Shown here: positions 1-5,020 of the stretch, piece after piece | Position numbering within the stretch: the first letter of the stretch is position 1 | How the letters are laid out: every line of letters starts with the position of its first letter | Assembly: GCA_031266315.1 (NCBI GenBank) | Contig: JAISBG010000129.1 | Location: forward strand, 1 to 5,020 | From: Planctomycetaceae bacterium | Lineage (GTDB): Bacteria; Planctomycetota; Planctomycetia; Pirellulales; Thermoguttaceae | Reading direction: 5' to 3' | DNA length: 5,020 nt | The notes under the pieces: model-generated | The model's input: the letters and a program-made list of their open reading frames with translations, nothing else | Database searches by the model: none | What the model was told of the DNA's origin: nothing | Position numbers and translations under genes: made by a program

Positions 1-132
1 GTTAAAGAACTGGTTGAATTGATTTTTAAACCATTGGATTCCTGTTTTAGAAAGAGTTTTACCTTCCTCTCCATACAACCAACCGTCATGTAAATCTTCT
101 AGTTGTTTCAAACGGTACGAAATATCAATAGG
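1..132 (-). other. C-terminal extension beyond the Type ISP core, incomplete (residues 1595-1638)
   Basis: In Type ISP proteins I recall, the chain stops soon after the SVE..KII..LP pattern. Here at least 44 more residues follow and the frame is still open at the window edge. The tail has a clear sub-motif: RLKQLEDLHDGWLYGEEG (1601-1618), then KTLSKTGIQWFKNQFNQFF (1619-1637). An L..L.DGW..GEG..(P/L)S..G(I/L).W....F pattern resembles, from memory, the start of small stand-alone bacterial proteins of unknown function of about 100 residues. I infer an appended domain rather than a ragged end, but only its first part is visible and no function is assigned. Confidence 0.5.
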
Positions 133-3100
133 CGGCAACGTATCAATAATCTTGACACTCTCTACTGATAAATACGCTATTCGTTTAATTAGGTTTACGA
201 TGTATTGGGGGTTGTTTTGTTCGTTGCACCAATCGTTGGGGTCGTTGGTGATTTTGCTGTCTTTGTGGGTGGTGATTTTATAACGATCTATTATCCAATC
301 CAATGCGGATTTGCCGTTGACAATATATTCAAATGTTTCAGGCGGGATGCCTTCCAATGTTAATGTTGAATTGTAAATGATTTTTGTTTTGTCGGTTTTG
401 CTTGGGTAACGCATTTCCGTAACGTGATAGTTGACTGTTCCGGTAATCTTTTCTTTCAACAGGAATTTTTCCAACGTCTCATAATTCAAATGTAATTTTG
501 CCAACTCGCGACCAGCTTTGGAAAATCCCCAAAAATCAACAGCAAACGGGATTCGCGGTAATTGTTTTTTCAACTCCGCCGAAAATCGTTGTTGATACTC
601 GCGGCTGTTCAATACGCCATAAATGTAATAAAAAATATCCTTCTTGCTCAACTTTTCATCACGATAATGTTTCCGAAATTTTTGCAACGCTTCGTCTGTG
701 ATATTTTCGCGACGAATATAATTGCCAATTCGTTCACTTTTTCCTGATAACTGTTCGCTTGGTTCTTCATCAGAAAAAAATGTTGTTGCTTTTTTAGATT
801 CAATCGGCTCGTAAACGTAATAAGGAAAACATTGCGCGCCAGCATCTTGTAAATTCAAATCAACAAGTGTATTGTGTATCAATGGTGAAAATACTTTACC
901 ACCGCCCATTCCACAAACACTAATCGCCATATTTTCGGTATCCGGTTCAGGAAAAATACGCGGCATTTGGTAAACGCGCTCATTGAATCGACGATTATAG
1001 TAGATGTATTGTTTGCAGAAAGGACGATAAACGCTCTGAAAAACGCTACTCTTTTGAAATTGATATGGAATACCTTTTGCCAAGTCTCCCTTGAGATTGT
1101 GATCCCAAGAAATTTTTGTTTTATCGTTGTCAATAATATCTTCTACTTTGGTATCAGGAAAATATTTGCATTTTTCTTGTAATGTTTCTCGTTGCTCATT
1201 GTAAAAGTCAATCATTCGTTTCATATTTTCTGTCAGTTTCTTTTCGGAAAAATTGTAACACCACGCATCACGATGAGTTGCAACTCCCAACGAAAACACA
1301 TCGAAAATAGTTGTTTCGTTTTTATCTTTTTTATCACCCATTGCAAAAAACGAATCAAACTCATTATTCCGTTGCTTAATCCAATCGTGTTTTTCGTTGG
1401 GCGTGATTATTTGCCAATCGACGTTACGGATATTTCCGAAGTCATTGAGTATTTCCAGTTTTTCTTCGCGGCTGAGACAGTCGCCGATGTCGTGATAATG
1501 GATTACGCAACCTTTACTTTTCCTTGCCGGATCATTTACAAAAATTGTAATCGCTATCGGCGCACGGCTTCCTGAACCAAAAATTTTACCGCCTTCTTGA
1601 CGAGATAATTCTCCAGATGTTCTCTGATTTCCTCGACAATTAAAAACATAAACTTCCGTGAACTCTTCAGCAAAACATTGACGCATACCGTCCATTGAAT
1701 TACCGTCAATATATGAACCGTTACTCACAAAACCGATAACACCTTGATTGACGATTCGATCTGTTGCCCATCGTATTGCACGAATATAAGAATCGTACAA
1801 ATTCTTTTTTGATACGGCGGTTGATGCTTCGGTGTAAGTGTTTTGTATTCGTTCATCAAGTTGCGGATAATTTTGATTTTTATTGGCATCGTTTACAACA
1901 CGTTGACCGGCGGAATACGGTGGGTTTGCGATGATGACTGCGATTGGAGTTTTTTGTTGGAGTTTTGCTCGTTTGCTGTTTTCGTACATTGTGTATTCGC
2001 TTTCTTTTTGTTGATTGGGTTGGTCTGTTTTTTGTTGGAATGTGTCGGTTAAAACGATGCCGTTGAACGGGAAATAATCGGACGAATTGTTTGTCGTTGT
2101 CCTCAAAACTTCGTGGAATGTTTCCTCAATATTGATCGCGGCAATGTAATATGCGAGCAAAACAATTTCGTTGGCATGTAATTCGTGTTGATATTTCCGC
2201 AACAAATCTTTCGGCTCAATCAGTCCGCTTTGCAATAATCGTACAATAAATGTTCCGGTTCCCGTAAACGGGTCAAGAACATGAACGTCTTTTGCTCCTA
2301 TTCCCTTGCCAAATTGTTCTTGCAACACCGCGTCAACACTTCGCACAATAAAATCAACCACTTCAACCGGCGTGTAAACAATACCAAGTTTTTCAGACAT
2401 TTTGGGAAACGCCGTTTTGAAAAATTTATCGTACAACTCAATAATAATTTTTTGCCGACCATGTGCGGTTTTAACATTCGCGGCACGTCTTTTGACACTT
2501 TTATAAAATCTGTCAAGTGATTGAAGGTCTTTTTTAATCGCGGCATCTTCGAGTAAATCCGCCATTGATTGCATCGCTAACGAAACGGGATTTTTGTCCG
2601 TAAATTGAGAATTGCCAAACAAGGCATCAAAAACCGGCTTAGTAATCGAATGTTGCGATAACATTTCAACAACTTCTCGCTCCGTTAATTCAGGATTCAA
2701 CTCATTCTGCAAATTTGCTCTGAACAAATCAAACGTAATTTTATGATCTTCGTGTGCAAGAAGATTTTCAATTCGCTCAATTTGTTTAGCCGCAATTACC
2801 GCGACATCTTTCGCCCAATCTTCCCAATATTCTTTGTCGCCGCATCTTTTTACAAGTTGCGCTAGAACCGCAATCTTCCAATTTTTAATATCCTCGTAAG
2901 TGAGATTGAATTGTCGCTGAATATCAGCCGCACTATCGGCGACTTCTTTTTTGCCACTGGAATTGTCAACACTTCCGATGAAATCAATTATGATCCGTTC
3001 CGGTTCTTTGTTGTCCAGTTCAATCGTATTGATCTCACCGTTGAACCGATCATCGTGCGCACGCAACGCCTGCAACACGTCCCAAACAACTTGATACGTT

Positions 3101-4914
3101 TCCGAATTATCCAGTGTATCTTCCGGTTTCATTCCCGCCGGAATCACTATCGGCAAAATAACATAACCATAATCCTTGCCCGCAACTTTCCGCATTACCC
3201 GCCCCACCGATTGCACTACGTCAACCTTTGATTTTCGCGGCGTTAAAAACAACACCGCATCCAACGCCGGAACATCAACACCTTCCGAAAGACAACGCGC
3301 ATTCGATAAAATTCGACATTCGTTTTTCTCCGGCTCGCCCTTCAACCAGCTCAACGCCTCGTTTCGTTTCAACGCATTTTGTGTCCCGTCCACATGACGA
3401 ACCTGACAGACTAACGCATTTTTATCTTCAGGATTTTCCTGTTTGTATTTTTGTACAATATCTTGAAATTCGTCTTTAAATTGTTGCGACTGTTTAATAG
3501 AAGTCGTAAACGCAACCGCACGCTTCATCTTTATAGCAAACTTTCCCGCCCGCTTTTCGTCAAACCGTCCCGCTAAACCATTCCAGCAACCGATAATTTT
3601 CGCCGGATCAACCATTTTCAATTCGCGTTTTCCGGTATCCTGCATCGATTTTTGCAGTGACGAATTGATAACATCTTCACTCACTCCCAACACAATTACC
3701 CGATAATCAGACAACAATTGTTGATCAACCGCTTTAGAAAAACCGAGTTGATGTAACGTTTTCCCGTATTGAGTTTCGTCGTCCATCGACCAAAGCGGTA
3801 CGTCGTGTTCCTTTGCTTTTTGTTTCGTGTCGGTGGAATAGAGACGCGGTGTCGCTGTCATGTAAAGACGCTTTTTCGTTTTGATAAATTCTTGATTGTG
3901 AACACGGACAAATTGTGATTCGTCTTGACCTTCGAGTTGCGCGCCGGTTGTACGATGCGCTTCATCACAAACCACTAAATCAAATTCCGGCAAACCATTA
4001 TTTTGCGCAACACTAATCGCATCAATCGACTGATATGTTGAAAAGATGACTGTCAAGTTATCGTTGCTCTTATTTTTATTCCAATCCGCCGCCAATGTTT
4101 TACCGTTTGTGGTTGCGGGAATGGCAAGGTCGTCGGGACTGGTCGGATCGCTGTCTTCGTGCTTACCAACCTTTTCGTCCGAACAAACCGCATAACAGCG
4201 CAACGGAATTTCAGACTCAATAATCCACTCACGCAACGTTTGAGACATCAACGATAACGACGGCACAAGAAATAAAACCAAACCACCCTTGCCCGCAATC
4301 CGTTCGGCAATCTTCAACGACGTAAATGTCTTGCCCGTCCCGCACGCCATAATTAACTTCCCGCGATCCTCTGTTGCAAATGCGTTACAAACATCGTTGA
4401 CCGCTTCGATTTGGTGGTCACGTAATTTTTTCTTTTCTTTAAGTTTTAATTGTTCCGGTTTCTGCGGATTGAATTGAGACCAGTCAATCAAACTGTTCTC
4501 CAAATCAGATAACCCAATAACATGAACCGGCGGATGTTGATTTAAAATAACTTCTTGAGCGTTTTTGCCAAGTTCGCTTGTCGCAACGATAATTCGACGG
4601 ACAAATTCTTTCTTACTCGATGCAGCAAGAAACGAATCAATATCCGGTTTTTGAATCTTGTTATCATCACCGTAACACTTACACTGAATCGCAACAAAAC
4701 CCGAACCGTCCCGCATTTCAGCAACAAGATCAATTCCAATATCACCCGAATTACGTTGTTCCCACTTCGACCAAAGAACAACATCTTTGTATTGCGTTTT
4801 GTACTCCGGCTCGTTCAAAAGATAAACCCGAACAATCTCTTCAAAACGCGTTCCCTTGTCTCGTTCGGAATTTTTGACATCTTGTAATTGTTGAATAATA
4901 GATCGAATATCCAT
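1..4914 (-). CDS. Type ISP single-polypeptide restriction-modification enzyme (nuclease, DEAH translocase, N6-adenine methyltransferase, target recognition), 3' end beyond window
   Basis: At least 1638 residues, open from ATG 4914..4912 to base 1 with no stop. This enzyme class binds an asymmetric site, methylates adenine there, and uses ATP-driven translocation to cut DNA when unmodified sites lie head to head. Seen in order: nuclease residues GIDL (60-63) and IQCK (76-79); Walker A ACGTGKT (190-196); DEAH (317-320); MTATP (352-356); QSVGRVMR (568-575); methyltransferase motif I DPFTGTGTF (881-889); motif IV NPPY (997-1000); and the recognition-domain signature near NGKSALDW (1533-1540). The start is secure: an in-frame TAA at 4935..4933 lies six codons upstream, with no ATG, GTG or TTG between. 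No Shine-Dalgarno sequence precedes it. From memory, characterised members have about 1570-1600 residues, so the visible part is already longer; the excess is a C-terminal tail from residue 1595. All motifs look intact, so I infer an active enzyme. Recognition sequence cannot be read from the sequence. Confidence 0.95.
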   Translation of the reverse strand, partial: MDIRSIIQQLQDVKNSERDKGTRFEEIVRVYLLNEPEYKTQYKDVVLWSKWEQRNSGDIGIDLVAEMRDGSGFVAIQCKCYGDDNKIQKPDIDSFLAASSKKEFVRRIIVATSELGKNAQEVILNQHPPVHVIGLSDLENSLIDWSQFNPQKPEQLKLKEKKKLRDHQIEAVNDVCNAFATEDRGKLIMACGTGKTFTSLKIAERIAGKGGLVLFLVPSLSLMSQTLREWIIESEIPLRCYAVCSDEKVGKHEDSDPTSPDDLAIPATTNGKTLAADWNKNKSNDNLTVIFSTYQSIDAISVAQNNGLPEFDLVVCDEAHRTTGAQLEGQDESQFVRVHNQEFIKTKKRLYMTATPRLYSTDTKQKAKEHDVPLWSMDDETQYGKTLHQLGFSKAVDQQLLSDYRVIVLGVSEDVINSSLQKSMQDTGKRELKMVDPAKIIGCWNGLAGRFDEKRAGKFAIKMKRAVAFTTSIKQSQQFKDEFQDIVQKYKQENPEDKNALVCQVRHVDGTQNALKRNEALSWLKGEPEKNECRILSNARCLSEGVDVPALDAVLFLTPRKSKVDVVQSVGRVMRKVAGKDYGYVILPIVIPAGMKPEDTLDNSETYQVVWDVLQALRAHDDRFNGEINTIELDNKEPERIIIDFIGSVDNSSGKKEVADSAADIQRQFNLTYEDIKNWKIAVLAQLVKRCGDKEYWEDWAKDVAVIAAKQIERIENLLAHEDHKITFDLFRANLQNELNPELTEREVVEMLSQHSITKPVFDALFGNSQFTDKNPVSLAMQSMADLLEDAAIKKDLQSLDRFYKSVKRRAANVKTAHGRQKIIIELYDKFFKTAFPKMSEKLGIVYTPVEVVDFIVRSVDAVLQEQFGKGIGAKDVHVLDPFTGTGTFIVRLLQSGLIEPKDLLRKYQHELHANEIVLLAYYIAAINIEETFHEVLRTTTNNSSDYFPFNGIVLTDTFQQKTDQPNQQKESEYTMYENSKRAKLQQKTPIAVIIANPPYSAGQRVVNDANKNQNYPQLDERIQNTYTEASTAVSKKNLYDSYIRAIRWATDRIVNQGVIGFVSNGSYIDGNSMDGMRQCFAEEFTEVYVFNCRGNQRTSGELSRQEGGKIFGSGSRAPIAITIFVNDPARKSKGCVIHYHDIGDCLSREEKLEILNDFGNIRNVDWQIITPNEKHDWIKQRNNEFDSFFAMGDKKDKNETTIFDVFSLGVATHRDAWCYNFSEKKLTENMKRMIDFYNEQRETLQEKCKYFPDTKVEDIIDNDKTKISWDHNLKGDLAKGIPYQFQKSSVFQSVYRPFCKQYIYYNRRFNERVYQMPRIFPEPDTENMAISVCGMGGGKVFSPLIHNTLVDLNLQDAGAQCFPYYVYEPIESKKATTFFSDEEPSEQLSGKSERIGNYIRRENITDEALQKFRKHYRDEKLSKKDIFYYIYGVLNSREYQQRFSAELKKQLPRIPFAVDFWGFSKAGRELAKLHLNYETLEKFLLKEKITGTVNYHVTEMRYPSKTDKTKIIYNSTLTLEGIPPETFEYIVNGKSALDWIIDRYKITTHKDSKITNDPNDWCNEQNNPQYIVNLIKRIAYLSVESVKIIDTLPPIDISYRLKQLEDLHDGWLYGEEGKTLSKTGIQWFKNQFNQFFN
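133..1314 (-). other. Domain: Type ISP target recognition / C-terminal specificity domain (residues 1201-1594)
   Basis: This region reads the DNA sequence for both methylation and restriction. Conserved family blocks are visible: SLGVATHRDAWCYNFS (1208-1223), YRPFCKQYIYYNRRFNERVY (1296-1315), DIFYYIYGVLNSREYQQRFS (1426-1445), LKKQLPRIPFAVDFW (1448-1462), and GIPPETFEYIVNGKSALDW (1522-1540), followed by ITNDPNDW (1555-1562). The stretches between blocks, especially about 1323-1405 and 1482-1515, are less familiar and are where site-determining residues would be expected to vary. The usual closing pattern (SVESVKIIDTLP, 1583-1594) is present, so this domain appears complete inside the window. 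Confidence 0.85.
1315..2424 (-). other. Domain: gamma-class N6-adenine DNA methyltransferase (residues 831-1200)
   Basis: The domain transfers a methyl group from S-adenosylmethionine to adenine in the recognition site. In order: motif X-like LGIVYTPVEVVDFIV (843-857), the entry of gamma N6 methyltransferases; motif I VLDPFTGTGTF (879-889) for the cofactor; NEIVLLAYYIAAINI (915-929); and catalytic motif IV ANPPY (996-1000), where NPPY defines adenine methylation. Downstream, GVIGFVSNGSYIDG (1058-1071) and FNCRGNQRTSG...GGKIFGSGSRAPIAI (1091-1122) are blocks that I recognise from Type ISP and related fused enzymes. In characterised members only one strand of the site carries adenine methylation; I infer the same here. 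Confidence 0.92.
2425..3117 (-). other. Domain: helical coupler between motor and methyltransferase (residues 600-830)
   Basis: In Type ISP structures a mostly helical coupler connects the motor to the methyltransferase so that binding of a site can trigger translocation. This stretch fits by position and by composition: long charged, likely helical runs with few glycines (for example 672-722 and 740-760), and no catalytic motif. The end, with GRQKIIIELYDKFF (819-832), leads directly into the methyltransferase start and matches the entry seen in this family. The assignment rests mainly on position between two well-marked domains; the edges are approximate. Confidence 0.72.
3145..4437 (-). other. 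Domain: superfamily 2 DEAH-box translocase motor (residues 160-590)
   Basis: Two RecA-like lobes power ATP-dependent movement along DNA. Visible motifs: Q-motif-like LRDHQIEAV (164-172); Walker A MACGTGKT (189-196, K195); motif Ia in LFLVPSLSLMSQ (214-225); motif II CDEAH (316-320), followed by RTTGA; motif III YMTATPR (351-357); the second-lobe strand AVAFTTSIKQS (466-476); motif V SEGVDVP (543-549); and motif VI QSVGRVMRK (568-576) with likely arginine fingers R572 and R575. The block SDEKVG...LAIPATT (245-269) between Ia and II matches what I recall of Type ISP proteins and separates them from HsdR of Type I systems. Confidence 0.93.
4465..4914 (-). other. Domain: Mrr-like PD-(D/E)XK endonuclease (residues 1-150)
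   Basis: This N-terminal part should make the DNA breaks. The family's signature is a conserved acidic helix residue followed by D and (Q/E)xK on adjacent strands. Here these are E25 within KGTRFE, D62 in GDIGIDLVAE, and Q77/K79 in AIQCKCYG. A predicted strand then helix follows (RRIIVATSELGKNAQ, 106-120), as in Mrr-type folds of Type ISP and some Type I enzymes. D62, Q77 and K79 are all present, so I see no reason to think cleavage is lost. A linker around 145-163 rich in K, Q and E joins it to the motor. Confidence 0.88.
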
Positions 4915-4935
4915 GTTTGTTTTTTTTGTTGGTTA
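4915..4935 (-). promoter_or_regulatory. Leader and start context without Shine-Dalgarno sequence
   Basis: On the coding strand the bases between the in-frame TAA (4935..4933) and the ATG are CCAACAAAAAAAACAAAC. This 18-base stretch contains no G, so no GGAGG-like pairing with 16S rRNA is possible. It includes a run of eight A (4927..4920). A-rich unstructured leaders are a known alternative way to recruit ribosomes, typical of Bacteroidota among others. The upstream stop and the absence of alternative start codons fix the start of the restriction gene. Confidence 0.6.
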
Positions 4936-4947
4936 AGTTTTTTAAAA

Positions 4948-4986
4948 CGCGAAATACGCGAAAAAGGAACGCGAAAGGGCGCGAAA
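4948..4986. repeat. Four direct copies of CGCGAAA upstream of the restriction gene
   Basis: The exact heptamer CGCGAAA occurs on the plus strand at 4948-4954, 4957-4963, 4970-4976 and 4980-4986 (TTTCGCG on the coding strand). Start-to-start spacings are 9, 13 and 10 bases, about one helical turn, which would place most copies on one face of the DNA. The last two overlap the left half of the palindrome at 4971-5008. It may be an operator array for a repressor or a member of a dispersed intergenic repeat family; the window alone does not decide. Confidence 0.6.
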
Positions 4987-5008
4987 TTCGAATCTCACGC
5001 CCTTTCGC
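4971..5008. repeat. 38-bp imperfect palindrome with 11-bp perfect arms
   Basis: The outer arms are GCGAAAGGGCG (4971-4981) and its exact complement CGCCCTTTCGC (4998-5008). Pairing resumes inside: GA with TC, then ATT with AAT around a central CG, with only two mismatched positions per side. The whole element is therefore nearly symmetric about 4989/4990. On neither strand does a T-run follow directly, so it is not a standard intrinsic terminator. It lies 57 bases upstream of the start codon, where it could be a regulator binding site, a hairpin in the 5' leader, or an intergenic repeat element. Confidence 0.65.
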
Positions 5009-5020
5009 ATAACTTCTCGC

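Noticed and set aside
774..780. Run of seven A (T7 on the coding strand) as a phase-variation switch
   Set aside because: Seven bases is short for slippage, the frame is intact across it, and the run arises from adjacent TTT TTT TCT codons.
1192..1575. Plus-strand open frame of 127 codons, the longest on that strand
   Set aside because: It lies wholly antisense to conserved methyltransferase and recognition blocks of the long minus-strand gene. Its translation has no recognisable domain and the frame is explained as a shadow.
2911..3479. Overlapping plus-strand open frames opposite the motor and coupler
   Set aside because: They are antisense to helicase motifs V and VI and the coupler, and their translations are low-complexity and family-free.
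3712..3728. Short palindromes CAACAATTGTTG and TTGATCAA next to each other
   Set aside because: They sit inside coding sequence for VDQQLLSDYR in the motor; repeated CAA/TTG codons give such short symmetry by chance.
4555..4887. Two overlapping plus-strand frames (110 and 85 codons) opposite the nuclease domain
   Set aside because: The minus strand here encodes the conserved nuclease with intact GIDL and IQCK residues; the plus-strand products resemble no family and no start signal is evident.
3145..4914. HsdR subunit of a Type I system
   Set aside because: The same uninterrupted frame continues into a methyltransferase and recognition domain, which fits Type ISP rather than a separate HsdR.
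4971..5008. Palindrome as a bidirectional intrinsic terminator
   Set aside because: No T-run directly follows the stem on either strand, and no gene end is visible on the right within the window.

Overview
One very long minus-strand reading frame fills almost the whole window. It starts at an ATG at 4914..4912, stays open through 1638 codons and leaves through the left edge at base 1, so its stop codon is not visible. The protein is a single-chain restriction-modification enzyme of the Type ISP class (the LlaGI/LlaBIII type). From the N-terminus it carries an Mrr-like PD-(D/E)XK nuclease, a superfamily 2 DEAH-box translocase, a helical coupler, a gamma-type N6-adenine methyltransferase and a target recognition domain. 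Every catalytic motif I looked for is intact and there is no internal stop or frameshift, so the gene looks functional. The one polypeptide should recognise its site, methylate it for self-protection, and translocate on and cut unmodified invading DNA.

Layout: 1-132 encodes an unusual tail after the point where I expect the Type ISP fold to end. 133-1314 is target recognition, 1315-2424 methyltransferase, 2425-3117 coupler, 3145-4437 motor and 4465-4914 nuclease. Bases 4915-5020 are the upstream non-coding region, with an A-rich leader lacking Shine-Dalgarno character, four copies of CGCGAAA and a 38-bp imperfect palindrome. I see no tRNA, rRNA, CRISPR array, insertion sequence or second gene. 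Plus-strand open frames inside the big gene are antisense shadows.

Organism: a bacterium of moderate to low GC (roughly 40% by eye), whose start lacks an SD sequence. That is common in Bacteroidota and seen in some other phyla such as Planctomycetota, but the sequence does not fix the lineage. Type ISP genes are usually accessory and horizontally mobile, so the host cannot be inferred from the gene itself.

The part least explained by known Type ISP architecture is the C-terminal tail that runs off the window. The repeat-rich, palindromic upstream region comes second.
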